Under the pieces are notes generated by a model. That model was not told where the DNA came from, searched no databases, and saw only the letters and a list, made by a program, of their open reading frames with translations. Positions 32,770-44,275 of a stretch of 64,000 bases of DNA are shown piece after piece. The translations under genes and the position numbers were made by a program. This DNA is from Limisphaerales bacterium. Its GTDB lineage: Bacteria > Verrucomicrobiota > Verrucomicrobiia > Limisphaerales > AAA164-E04. Position 1 is the first letter of the stretch. The number at the start of each line of letters is the position of its first letter. Location: contig JAMASS010000004.1 of assembly GCA_024761205.1 (NCBI GenBank), positions 496,001-560,000 of the forward strand, written 5' to 3'.

Positions 32770-33510
32770 AACATCTCAAGGTGGCTCGCAACGCCATTGA
32801 AGAAGCCGGAGATATCTTGATCCAGTTTTTCGGTAACATAACTGTCTCACAAAAATCCACCCACAATTTGGTGCCGAGGCTGATCTAGCGAGTGAAAAAG
32901 CAATCACTGAATTGATCCTCTCCTCCTTTCCTTAGCACCTGTTCCTTCGCGAAGAAGGGCACTTGACCGCATTTAGATTATCGATCCGCTGGACGCAACC
33001 AACAACTATGCCCACGGGATCCCTCATTTCAGTGCATTTATAGCCTATGCGGCTCACGGAGAGCCTCAAGTCGGAGTCAGTTGGAATCCCATAAAAGAAA
33101 GGAGGAATTCTACACTGCCTGAGGTGATGGCGCCTTCCTCAATGGATCGCGAATCCAAGTTTTAAAACGCCAAGTCATTGACTGAAGGCCTCATCACTGC
33201 TGGATTCTATTTTGATCGAGTGATTGATGGAAAGGACACTTGGTAGCGGCAAGCGTTTCTTCCATAAGACATAATCCGAGGCATTTGCCGCACCGGAGGC
33301 GCCGCCTTAGACCTATGCTGGGTGGCTTGTGGACGGTTTGAAGGATTCTTCGAGTTTCAATTGGTTCCCTGAGACTACGCTGCGGGCAGCCTAATCGTTC
33401 AGGAAGTGGGCGGTATCTGCTCCGATTGATCCTGGCCCTCAATTCATGGAGATCACCACCGCGAATCCCGTGATCCACCCCCTGCTTGCCGAGACAGTCG
33501 AGTGGTAAAA
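32770..33510 (+). pseudogene. Inositol monophosphatase family, degraded
   Basis: VARNAIEEAGDILIQFFG, EADLASEKAITELILSSFP*, IIDPLDATNNYAHGIPHFSAFIAYAAHGEPQVGVSWNP. Confidence 0.82.
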
Positions 33511-33639
33511 CAATTGCCACCGATGCTCGCCGCGGGCTTTCCCAATTCAGGACTCGCCCGCTTCACCGCGCCTACATATAGAAACTTGCTTTTGATCAAA
33601 AAATTCTGCTGTCCCCCCGGGTGTCCGCATTTCACAAGC

Positions 33640-34010
33640 AGTTTGTATTCGAGCTTGCTGCTATACATTCCCTACGCTGATCGCCAGTATCGCAGCACCG
33701 GCCCGTTCATCCCATCCTCGCCCCGAATGAGATACAGACCCTGTCCCGCCAGATAAGCACCGACTACACTGAAGTGAGTGCTTACGGCAATTTGCCTCAT
33801 GGCCAACGCCAGCCGAAATCAAGACCACATCTCCAGGTTCTAACTCGTACGCCCTCTTCACTTCCAAACAGCATTTTCGCCTGTCTGGAAAAATCCCTAA
33901 AACCCTATGAGCGCAACTATGGCAGTGATGAAATGAATAGACGCCGTTCCGCCACACCCCCTGCCCGACTATAGGCTTGAAAGAGTTGTTCAAAAGCAAG
34001 CACCAAATGA
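33640..34010 (-). pseudogene. Cupin-domain protein, degraded
   Basis: CCLEVKRAYELEPGDVVLISAGVGHEAN, VVGAYLAGQGLYLIRGEDG in separate frames. Confidence 0.65.
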
Positions 34011-34159
34011 TCAAGCGGTTCCAACACGACCTGTCGGTAGATGAGGAGCGGGTATTAGCTCAGGATTCCATCTGGCCGCCAATAGCCTCTGCTGAATCTT
34101 CGGCGCAACGTCAACGTTTGCACCGTCTATTGATTCTCCTTCAATATCGAAAGAGAACG

Positions 34160-34880
34160 ACTCAAAATGGCGGGTTGCCATATGTTGATTTGAGAGTCCT
34201 TCCAGCTCGCATTATAGGCGCTGATTTCGGGCGGCACATGTATAAATAAGCCAGAGTCAGCGCTAACCAATTCAATTGATCCGTCGCTGTCGTGTCCGAG
34301 CAGTCACCGTAGCAATTACAATAATTCACATCAAACAGAACGGAATTCAATACCACCAACTCTTGATTCGAGAGCATTGGTAAAGGGGCCGAATAGTAGC
34401 CATCAATATGAAATTGTGATTCAAAGCTCATAGCGTGCTCACCCACCAAGGGCAACCAAATATCTTCGAACGACTTTAAGAAGTCTCCTTTGAGTCCGAT
34501 CATGTAGTCACTACAATAAGCGTCATCATTGCCTAGTGTTGGCAAGACGGGCACTTTTCTGAATCACTGCGAAAACTTTGCGGCTATGAACTGAATCGAT
34601 TTATCAATAAAATACGGCAAGAGATCGGATCATGGTCAAGGTTTGCCGATGCAACATTCGTCCAGTGTTAGTGCCAGGAGTGAGATATGAAATCACCGGT
34701 ATAGAGCACAAAGTCCGGATTCGGCAGATTGACTTAGTGTCATTTAGACAGGTCGTTAACAGGCTGCAGTTGATGTCGCAACCGTATTGACTGACGACTC
34801 GGCTTACGGACCGTTCGAGGACCGACCGCCATCCCAAAGCCGGAAGTTCAAGCAGCAACGGATCGAAAACGCACAACTAG
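34160..34880 (-). pseudogene. Metallophosphoesterase (acid-sphingomyelinase-like), degraded
   Basis: PVLPTLGNDDAYCSDYMIGLKGDFLKSFEDIWLPLVGEHAMSFESQFHIDGYYSAPLP and shifted PDFVLYTGDFISHSWH. Confidence 0.75.
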
Positions 34881-35509
34881 GCGCCCGTCGGACTTGAAAT
34901 GGGCTGCGGGCTGATTCCAGGGAACGGAAGGGCTTGGTTCATTCGAAAATACCGGGGCCGACGGCCCCGGTTCCTCAAAGTTCAAGCCCCCAGAGCGCAG
35001 CGGGTCTCAATGGCAGCCTCCCACGATGTTTTCAAAGCCCCCCGATCATTCCAAGCCGCTTTGCTGGCACCCTTTAGATGGCGGAGTCCTCTTAGGCCAT
35101 ACGCCAAACCCCCAAGCCGCCATCCCCCTTGCCTTTCCATTCCCCGAGACAGGAACAGGCGAAATCCCAACACTTACTAGTTGCCCCCATACCGGTTCGA
35201 CACCGCAAATACGTCTTCGATGAATCCCTCCCCTCTCTAGCGTCGCTCCTTGGGGCGAAACGCCATGCTTTTGCGCTCCCGGTAAGCCTCCCCTTGCGCC
35301 AACGCCGCATCCTTGCGCGCTAAGGTGGAAGCATCCCAAGGGCGGTCATTCAACGGACGCCATGAACGCAGTCATCCCCTCGCCCCCCGGCCCCGCAGGT
35401 CCAGAGGCGACGACATCGGCGCGTTGCACCCGAGATTTTGGGATCAGGCGCCCAAGGAGCCATAGGACACCAAAGACTCAGCCCGCCCTTAAGAGACCAG
35501 GCGGTTGCC

Positions 35510-36840
35510 ATAAAAAAGTCCGACAATCTCTAGCCGTTTGTGACCTGGTGAGATCTCGAGGATCTTGACTCAAGTGCCAACTGGTGGAGTAGCGTCGCGT
35601 GGACATCCTCAACGTAAAGCATCTGCCATCCAAATCGAGAATCCATAGGGATGATGGTCTCGACCATCTGAGTTCTAGCATCGCGGTGCTCAGCCAAACT
35701 CCCTCGTAAATATGACATCGTTCCAGCAAACAGTCCACACTACTTGAGATCTTTGATCAAGCCAGCCGTCGGCAAGCCGGACTTGTACTGCGCGAGCTTG
35801 GGATGTGAACACCATGCGCCCGCCGTCCTATTTCCGTGTATAATTTGAACGAAACGCCCTCCTTCCTCCACCAATCGCCACGCCACCAAAAGCTACTGCT
35901 CAGACGGCTTCGTGTGGTCGAGGTCTCAAACCATAGAGCAACTGAGTTTCATTGCTCTCTGAACTGAAATTCAGAATCTCGGGAATCTTGGACTGCATGT
36001 GATAGGCAAGGTTACAGACCGGCGTCCGCGCACTAGGATATCATCCCGCGGATAGTCGGTTACACGCCATCAATTCAGGCGGCGCACCAGATCGAATTCC
36101 AACCGCTGTTCGGCCTCACTCAATTCGAGTTCTGGCTTGGCAAACGGCAAGGGGTTCTCAAAATCTACCTCAAGCAGCACGACGTCATAGGCGGGCCCCA
36201 AAAATAGTGGGGCCGTCTCCCGCTTATCAAAGAAGCGCAGCCCCAGGTAAATGAACTCCAGAAGCCCGTAATTCAGCGTCTCCAATCTATAGCTGACCCA
36301 GTTGCCAATTGTTAGACCCCGAATATCCAACATATGGCGGCTTGAGCGAAACTGCACCTGAGCGCCATGATTATCATCGGTCTTCCACCATCGGTCGGAT
36401 GATCGCGAGGCCATCAACCAAAGCGCCGAGATGAGGAAATCAATCACCTACGGCGATCTCCCGATTGGCCATAAACCTTGGAACTCATCAGCAACGGATA
36501 TATACTATTGCGATGCTGTCCATTAGCGTCATTCACGACCAACACTTAAACTTCTTTCAACCGCTCCGGGTCCTGCACTTACTTGAACGGGGTTTCCACG
36601 ATGGTCATGCCTGCGTACCGATTCAGCGCCGGTTTCGGATCCAAAGCTCTCCAGGTGGCTGAGGCTGCCCCGTATGAAGAGCCAAAGAACGTTCTTGGCG
36701 GGCGGCTTTACGTTCCTCAAGTGCGGCGATGGCGTGCCGCAGCGGTAAACCGTGACGCGAACGCACTCAAGACAAATCCCCCGGTGCTACAACTAACATG
36801 CCGTAAGAACGAATGCCGCCTCATGCCGTAGATCGACCGC
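35510..36840 (-). pseudogene. DUF1501 protein, degraded copy 3
   Basis: PPAKNVLWLFIRGSLSHLESF, RFFDKRETAPLFLGPAYDVVLLEVDFENPLPFAKPELELSEAEQRLEFDLVRRLN, VEDVHATLLHQLALES in separate frames. Confidence 0.82.
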
Positions 36841-36849
36841 CGCCACAAC

Positions 36850-39150
36850 AAATGAAAAAGCTTCAGAGTGTTGATGATGGGGTTGTCCCGGTTAGAGAAT
36901 TGTGATGAACTCGTTGTGATTAAATCAATGCCTGCACCAAACCTCCGACCCGCGCGCGAATGCTGCTGATCCTCCGGAAATTCACTCAGGGCAACCCGCG
37001 TTCGCTTCATCTGGTCAGGGCGGCACGCCCAGGATGGACTCCATGGACCTGACAACAAACTCGGAGTCATTGACAGTATTCGAGACCGATGCCAAACGAT
37101 CCGCCACCGCCGGCGCGAGTTCCAACGACAATTGACAGTTGATCAAGGACTGCTGAGGGATGACACTCTCCCTACGCCGGTAGCAGGCCAAAATATCGGC
37201 GCCATCAAACATGGAAAGAAAGCAACGTTGCTGATCTCGCAAATGAGTGAAATATAGGCTTCGGCAGTCGACCGCTTCGCCCTCAGCCAGATCGATTGTC
37301 GAGCCTCCGATTCGCAAATCCAAATCGTCCGCTAAGTAGCACCGCATCGAATCCCGCACGACTTGCAACTCCATGCGAATCCGGCACGCGACGCCAATAG
37401 CAATCGTTACCAGATCGGCCTGAAGGGACTTCGGATCCATGCCCCGACTTGAGATCGAACGGCAGTAGACTTCAGAAGTAACTATTAGGCGATGCAATAG
37501 TTTCATCCGCCATTCGTAGTCCACCAGAAACACCGCAAGATAGTCTAACAGCGGCTATGGCGGCAAATTTCTTACTTCGCCGCCGCCCCCCAAAGTCCTG
37601 CACAGCGTTAACCAGTGGCCGTCCGAAGTGTCGCAACCAAATATGATTTATGGCCACTTGGGCGGTCAGCGGATGCTATCGGTCAGTCACCTACTGAGCC
37701 AGAGCCGTTCGCTGGCCGGTGCTCACTTGTGAATAGGCCAACCATCGCGAATCGTCCGTCTCCGCCGGCAGCTCAAACGCCTTCAATGATGGGCGCAACG
37801 AAATTTCCTCGGTAATGACTGCCTTCAAGACGTCGAGCGCCTGTTCTGCAGTCTTTAGCTTCTTCTCAGCGGTGGCCTTCTTTTTTCGTCGGCGCGCGCT
37901 AGCGCAAACCAATTCGTCGCCACCGCCGCCTTGGCACTGTCCAGGCGATATGCCAGTCCGCTGCGACCGCAAGCCGCATTGCGCACGCCGTCTCCTCCGT
38001 CATCGCTGAGATCATGCTTCAGACGATCCGCCCGCTAGACGGCACGTAGTGGCCGTTCGGAGATCCGCCGCCTGCAAAGACAGCGTGGCCGATTCCAGTT
38101 CCAAAGGGTCAACCTCGCCAGCCTGCTCTTTCAGCTCGGCAAGTCTCCGCCTCGCCTTGTCAATCACCCTTGCCGCCCTTCCAGGTGGTCGCGTAGGACA
38201 AAGCACTGCAATCCCGGAAAGTAGGCTCCTGACGGCAGTTGCCGGGGTTGGATATCAACGGAACCGAAGTCCAGCAATACCGGAATGGCGGCCGCAATCA
38301 GATTGCTCTCATCCGGTGTTTTACGTTACCCCGAATAAAAAGATACGTCAGCACCTCGGGATGGGCATCAAAGACGCAAGGAAGCTCGTCTTGTTCCAAG
38401 TCCGTCACACTCGCTACGGGATCCAATCGAATTTAATGCGGCTCAAAGAACGCCCAAAATCGATGATACTCCAGCTACGAGATCAGATCATACTTGTGAT
38501 CGTGACATTTCGCACCCTGCATCGCTAGCCCGAGGGACGCCTAGCTCGTGTGCTCAATGGTTTGATCCAGCCACGTGTTCCGGTTGAACGAGTAGTAGTT
38601 GCGAGCCAGAAAATCGGTCGCGCGCAAGACGCCTGGATCGGTCGGCGCCAATCCATCCCCGGCAATCATCTCTTATCCGATCGTATCCCTTGTCCTGGTT
38701 TAATGATTCCAAGATACAATCCCTCCAATGCCAGATATGCTTCTGGCTAAAACGCAACTGTGCCCCAAACCCTTACCAATCCGGTGTAGCGCCAAATATC
38801 CATCCAGTAACGCCCTACCGCTCTCCGTATTGAGGACTGGGCCAGGAAGCGGTTCACCAAACGATCATAGGCATCCCGGAGATTGAAAAGCCCAGTGACC
38901 TCGCGGATCCTCATCCGATGCTGCAACCTCCGGAATCAGTGCTCCCGAGTCAATCCACGCTCAGATCGCAGCCACCACTTCCCCGTCAACAAGTTCGCCC
39001 TTTGGCGACATTCGCTCATCACGATCAGCAGACGTGAATCGGGCGATCAACTCACTTTCACTGAACCTCCCCGGGTAAACAACGGCGCCATACTTGCCAC
39101 CCTGCAGAATCCGTTCGGTCGTATCGAATCGCAGCCCCGCCTTTGGTGAA
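36850..39150 (-). pseudogene. DUF1549/DUF1553 (PSD1) protein, degraded copy 3
   Basis: [67 protein letters not shown], plus stop-riddled cytochrome/N-terminal remnants. Confidence 0.8.
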
Positions 39151-39165
39151 ATGGCCGATCACCGA

Positions 39166-40290
39166 CTAATTTATATTCAACCGCCCGAACCGAATCACCG
39201 TCCGTTTCCGATCCGGTGTCTCCGAGCTATCCCAAACCGCCAACCAAGAACCCGGTTTGTCCTCCAATAGTGTCGGATAGCTGTTCCGGTCGTTGTTGTA
39301 GTAAAAGACACGCTGCGCCGACCAATCACCATCCCCCTGTTTGGTCTTGTAATACAAGCCCCGTCGCTCTGCTTCATTGTTGTAGGCATAGATCTTTTTC
39401 CCGTTTCGATCTTGCCCGTAATAACTCTTTGCCCGGTAATTCGGCAAATCAGGCTCAGCTACCGCCTCGGACCAGGTTTTCCCGCCATCCCGACTAACCG
39501 ATGAATAGGCCACCGCCGGATTCAACGGACGCTCGCGAACCATATTCGCCGTCCGCATGACCATTTTCAATTCTCCAGGCCGATCCCCTTGATCGATGCA
39601 ACCTTCATGGAGGAAGATGTCCCCGGTCGAGGGCATCCCAACGTAATCCGTCAACTTCCAGTGCAGCAGACTGCTGCTCTCCAAAACAAACTGCCGACGA
39701 TCACCAAACGACGGATCGTGACGCCGCGAATTGCGATGCGCCGGAAGGAGGTAATGCCAAATGCCATCCCGGTGAACGGCCTCGATTCCGGCAACAATAA
39801 TCAGAGATCCCTGATATCCCATCACCAACTCAACCAAATGCCAAGAATACCCGCCGTCGGCCGTGTAAGCGGCACAAAGATCGGCATTTTCACTGTCCCG
39901 ATAGTGCATCGGGGTGCGCATGGCAAACAACCAGATGACATCCTGCCCTGGAGGACGAAACAAAACAGAATTATTATACGCATACTGCACGGAACCATTT
40001 CGGACCCGATGATCAAAGATCGTGATCCTCGGACTCCAGGTTTTGCCGCCGTCCCGACTCAGCGAACAAACGATATCACCCATATCCAGTTTGCGCCGCA
40101 CTTGCAGCCCATAAGCCACAATCAAATGATCATCCGTCCATTTGGCAATGTAGGGTTCCCAAATCTTGTCATAGGGACCCGAAACATCCAACCGGTCAAT
40201 GACTTTGACGGCGGTCACATCACCGGTGGAACCAGCAATGGCGGACACCCTCCACAAACACATTAAACCAATACACAAAAAACGATTCAT
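39166..40290 (-). CDS. Sialidase/BNR-repeat family secreted protein
   Basis: Signal peptide at MNRFLCIGLMCL; SRDGGKTWSPRITIF, SYSSVSRDGGKTWSEAV-type Asp-box repeats. Confidence 0.85.
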   Translation of the reverse strand: MNRFLCIGLMCLWRVSAIAGSTGDVTAVKVIDRLDVSGPYDKIWEPYIAKWTDDHLIVAYGLQVRRKLDMGDIVCSLSRDGGKTWSPRITIFDHRVRNGSVQYAYNNSVLFRPPGQDVIWLFAMRTPMHYRDSENADLCAAYTADGGYSWHLVELVMGYQGSLIIVAGIEAVHRDGIWHYLLPAHRNSRRHDPSFGDRRQFVLESSSLLHWKLTDYVGMPSTGDIFLHEGCIDQGDRPGELKMVMRTANMVRERPLNPAVAYSSVSRDGGKTWSEAVAEPDLPNYRAKSYYGQDRNGKKIYAYNNEAERRGLYYKTKQGDGDWSAQRVFYYNNDRNSYPTLLEDKPGSWLAVWDSSETPDRKRTVIRFGRLNIN

Positions 40291-40443
40291 AACCCTGCTA
40301 ACCTTTGAACCTGATTCGGAAAATTTCCAGCCGTCATTACGGATCGAGTGCCAGTGCTCTCTAGAGTCGCCTATGAATCCAAGTGCCCCCCGGTCGTTCA
40401 ATTGGAATTCACAACACCCACCTTCATCTCAGAAACTTCGCCA

Positions 40444-41799
40444 CTACAACTTCGTCACCGGATGATCCTTGATCCGATAAAGATGCTTATTGGAACGTAT
40501 GATCAAAGATCCGCGTACGATCGCCGGAGAGGCCATACACATCTCCTTGAGCGGATTGACATTCAACAACTTAAAGTCGGCACCCGCCTGAAACACATAA
40601 GTGTCGCCATCCTCGCTCAAGCAGAAAATCTTGTCGTCGTATGCCCAAGGCGACACTGTAAAGGCCACTCGGCCCTGAGGATTCACGCGCTGCTTGTCAT
40701 AGATTTCGGCACCCGTGACTGCATCCCGACAGCTCAAGAAACCAAAATCCCAAAGCACATAGAACCGCCCTTTGTAAAACAAAGGCGAAGGATTGTAGGG
40801 AGCCGAATTCGTTTCCCGCCAAACGATGAACTCACTTTCCCTCTTCCCCTCTTCCAGAGAAATATCACCACTGGCACCCGCCCGAATCGCATAGACCGGT
40901 TTATTGATCGGCAGCCGATCCCCCACATATCCCGCACAGACATAGAGCAGTCCGTCCGCTGCGAAAGGGGTCGGGATACAGATCGTCGACATACCCCCGA
41001 ATTCCCAAAGAAGCTTGCCGCCCAAGTCATATGATCGGGTTTTGTTGACTCCCGTGGTAACGATCTCCGTGCGCTGGTCGTTCTCCCAAATAAAGGGCGT
41101 CGAAAAATTACTCGGCTCATCGCGCGCTTGCCGCCAGACCTCTTCCCCGGTGTACTTGTTAAACGCTGCGATGTAAGACTTGCCCTCCATGTTGTCATTC
41201 ACGATAAAAACACGGTCCTTATAGAGCACCGGAGACGCAGACGTTCCCCAGCCCAAGCGAGTCTTGTAGGGATCCCAGGTTTTTTTCCAAAGCACCTTCC
41301 CACTAAAATCCAAACAATAAAGTCCCTGATAACCGAAGTAGACGTAAACTCGCTCGCCATCCGTAGCCGGCGTCTCTGAAGCAAATGTGTTTTTGAGATG
41401 AACCGAACTAGACGGTGCACCGGATTTCAATTCGGTGTTCCACACCAACGCACCTGACTCAAAGTCATAACAAAGCACCTTCCAATGATGGATCGCCTTC
41501 GGCGGCTCCGGTCGATCCCCCCCAAAATACAGCCCCTTCTTGGGCGGTTCCACTTCGCCCTCACTCACCACCGTAGTAAAGAAAATCTGATTGCCCCAAA
41601 CCACCGGGGATGACCAGCCCAAGCCCGGCACGGATGTTTTCCAGGCGACATTCTTTTTCTCATCCCACGTATCGGGAAGGCCCTTACCATCCTCACCGAG
41701 GCCAAAAGCACTGAGGCCACGAAACTGAGGCCAATTGGTTTGAGCCAATGCCGTCAAACACGACAGGCCAATGAGTCCAACAAAAACGATTCTCTTCAT
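40444..41799 (-). CDS. PQQ-binding-like beta-propeller repeat protein
   Basis: NWPQFRGLSAFGLGEDGKGLPDTWDEKKNVAWKTSVPGLGWSSPVVWGNQIFF. Confidence 0.9.
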   Translation of the reverse strand: MKRIVFVGLIGLSCLTALAQTNWPQFRGLSAFGLGEDGKGLPDTWDEKKNVAWKTSVPGLGWSSPVVWGNQIFFTTVVSEGEVEPPKKGLYFGGDRPEPPKAIHHWKVLCYDFESGALVWNTELKSGAPSSSVHLKNTFASETPATDGERVYVYFGYQGLYCLDFSGKVLWKKTWDPYKTRLGWGTSASPVLYKDRVFIVNDNMEGKSYIAAFNKYTGEEVWRQARDEPSNFSTPFIWENDQRTEIVTTGVNKTRSYDLGGKLLWEFGGMSTICIPTPFAADGLLYVCAGYVGDRLPINKPVYAIRAGASGDISLEEGKRESEFIVWRETNSAPYNPSPLFYKGRFYVLWDFGFLSCRDAVTGAEIYDKQRVNPQGRVAFTVSPWAYDDKIFCLSEDGDTYVFQAGADFKLLNVNPLKEMCMASPAIVRGSLIIRSNKHLYRIKDHPVTKL

Positions 41800-41853
41800 A
41801 GTAAGTTCCTACGCTTGATTAATGAAAAGCGGCCATGCTAGGCAAACTCTGAT

Positions 41854-42290
41854 TTAATCCCTGAATTTTGCTGTTTTCAGTGATTTTTCCAGAAAAAAAC
41901 CGAGATTCCAGTTACATAACCAGAATTTCCCCAGCGACGCCCCATCGGTCACACAACCAATCAAACTTGGCTCGACCTTAAGGATGCGGACGCTTCGATC
42001 TGCCCCTCCGTTCGGTATCCAAGCGATAGAACCCAAGGAAGGGATGGTGCTGACGGTGATAGTCTTTCTCTCATGGAAGAATACCTCCGAGTTTCTGCTG
42101 TCTTCAACGTCACACCAAGGTCCGGCGAGGGACTCCGCATGCTGTAATATGCCATTCATCCAACTGACCCTCGCCACGGCCTCATACAATGGCGGCTCTT
42201 GAAGGGTTGGCTGCGTGGGTGATGCTGCCGCGTTCGTCGAAAACGAAACCAGGGCAAGCACTATAACAAGAGAACAAAAACTGCTTTCAT
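41854..42290 (-). pseudogene. Small secreted 'WMNG...SLAGPW' family protein (distal gene of module B), probable N-terminal frameshift
   Basis: Signal peptide MKAVFVLL is in one frame, LALVSFSTNAAASPTQPT.. continues in another; homologous to 14140-14345. Confidence 0.5.
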
Positions 42291-42599
42291 AACCTTAACT
42301 TTATAGTAGATCCAATGCCTAAATCAGGGACTTACCACCCACGCCGAAGCTCGAAGGCCACCACACCACATAGGCGGTATTATGGCGGATGAATACACCA
42401 TTCTGATACTCTTGCACCAAGTCCGCCCAAAGAATAATGACGACGAGGCGGAGAAAGAGGAGCAGGTACTGTCACCGGAGTTGAAATGGCCGCTGTGCGG
42501 ATCGCATGCCGTATCATCCGGTTGTCGATCAATTTTTCTGCTCACGCTGTTTGGCCGCTCGGATTGGTTGGAAACTCGGTATAGCTATTATCTATCTCG

Positions 42600-42986
42600 C
42601 ACACCGTTGCTCCATTCAACACCATCGGCGGTGCATGGCCTGATGCACCCAATCAACATAGTCTCCAAGCCGGTCCGCATCCTGCCAGGATTCCGCCTCG
42701 TTGCCCTCCTCGTCCAACACGTCAATGTAGATCGTGGTGATTTGCGGAGGGATGACCGGGTAGTTGTATCTCTGGGTGTTTGAGCCACCAAATGAAAGTA
42801 GTTGTCCATCAGACAGAACACATGAACCGCCCACTCGGTCCGCTTACAGACCACACCCAAACTCTTGAGGAACAATTCATGATCGGCATCATCCGCAACG
42901 ACGGCCTCTTGCCGATCCCCACGATTCATCATGTGATTAATCGTCACCGCATACGCAGACCTCAAAGGAGTGGTGAATCCTGGCAA
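42600..42986 (-). pseudogene. REP-associated tyrosine (Y1, IS200-like) transposase remnant
   Basis: NHMMNRGDRQEAVVADDADHELFLKSLGVVCKRTEWAVHVFCLMDNYFHLVAQTP; HUH motif region altered (DNYFHLV), truncated. Confidence 0.8.
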
Positions 42987-43105
42987 CTCTATCCTAACTA
43001 ACAGAACTTGATTCCATTAAGTTTGTTTATCCATGACCGCCGGCCGAAAGGAAGAACGGCAGGATTCACTCCGCCAATGCTTCGTCTGCATGGACGCCCT
43101 TGGCA

Positions 43106-44275
43106 TCAATCTCCTCCGCTGAGTGCCTTGTCAAGCGCTTCCAACGGCACGTAGACGGTACCATCCTCCTCCATCTCCAGTGGGATGATTTCCCCCTCCT
43201 CCGTGATCATCCCGCCGAAGAAGTCGTCGCCGGCAATCACCGGTTTGCCGTCCGCGGCCAGCAACTCGCCCTTCGGCCCGATGAGATTGCCCTTCCGTTT
43301 GCTCGGCGTTTGCGGTGGCGATTGTTCAAACAATTCCGGCCAGTGTTTCTTCAAGTAGGGGTCGCCTTCACGGATGCGCCGGGACAAGCCTCTCTCCGCC
43401 TTCGCCATCCATTTGTTGTAAGACACCTGCCAACCCGCGTAAGGCACCAAAGGCGAATCGCCGGGGCGTAAAGCCTTCGAAGCGTCGCCGTCAATGCCCA
43501 TATTGGAATCGGGCAGCGCGTCCAACCCTTGAATCTCGGATGCCAGTCGGTCGAAAATCGCCGCCACCTCCTTCTGCGTGTACATCTTCTCCTTGTCCGG
43601 CCAGTGCTTCGGCTGGTAAAGACTGGTGCACACGCTGTCTCGGCAGGCTTTCGCCTCGCCAGCGTAGGTGCGGGGTTTTCCCGTCTCCATGCTAATAGAG
43701 GGTTCGTAGTAAAAGTAGAGTTGTCCCGTCTGCTTGTTGGTCCGGACTCCGGCTATGTGGCTCAGCACTTTTTCCGGATCATCATTCATGAACTGATGAT
43801 AGTTGCTAAGGTCCCGAAAGATGCGGCCAACCTCAATCGGGTTGTCGTGCCGGTCGTATTCCTTGAGGATGTGGTAGAGTTGCTCGAATTGCGGCGTGAA
43901 TCTGGCCTCGCTCCGGAAAAAACTCGTCAGGAAACCGTGATTGTTTCTAATCTCGACCGCGCGCGGATGATTCGGGTCAAAGACCACCGCCGGGTCGGTG
44001 GTCTGCTTGTAGGGGAAATTGGCCTTCCAGTTGGCCAACCGCTCCGCTTCCGCCTTTTCCGCCCGTGCGGCCGCCTTGGCCTGCAGCCGATCAAACGCCG
44101 AATTGCCCGCTGCAGAAGATTGCGTCTCGCTTGATTTCCCGGCTTCAGGGGCCGCCGGTTGCTTGCCCTTGCCGTCCCGAAAAAAAAGAAGCGCAGCCGC
44201 CAGCACAGCCAGAGCGCCGGCCAGCATGATTTTCCTTTTGCCGGCAAGAGGAGGTGAATCGTTTGAGTCTTTCAT
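43106..44275 (-). CDS. Orphan single-TM/secreted protein (module B)
   Basis: MKDSNDSPPLAGKRKIMLAGALAVLAAALLFF..., long intact ORF; no family recognised. Confidence 0.65.
   Translation of the reverse strand: MKDSNDSPPLAGKRKIMLAGALAVLAAALLFFRDGKGKQPAAPEAGKSSETQSSAAGNSAFDRLQAKAAARAEKAEAERLANWKANFPYKQTTDPAVVFDPNHPRAVEIRNNHGFLTSFFRSEARFTPQFEQLYHILKEYDRHDNPIEVGRIFRDLSNYHQFMNDDPEKVLSHIAGVRTNKQTGQLYFYYEPSISMETGKPRTYAGEAKACRDSVCTSLYQPKHWPDKEKMYTQKEVAAIFDRLASEIQGLDALPDSNMGIDGDASKALRPGDSPLVPYAGWQVSYNKWMAKAERGLSRRIREGDPYLKKHWPELFEQSPPQTPSKRKGNLIGPKGELLAADGKPVIAGDDFFGGMITEEGEIIPLEMEEDGTVYVPLEALDKALSGGD

Noticed and set aside
42600-42780. Segment NTQRYNYPVIPPQITTIYIDVLDEEGNEAESWQD as part of a pilin-like cassette protein
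   Set aside because: Resemblance is only impressionistic and the fragment is short; not enough to assign.
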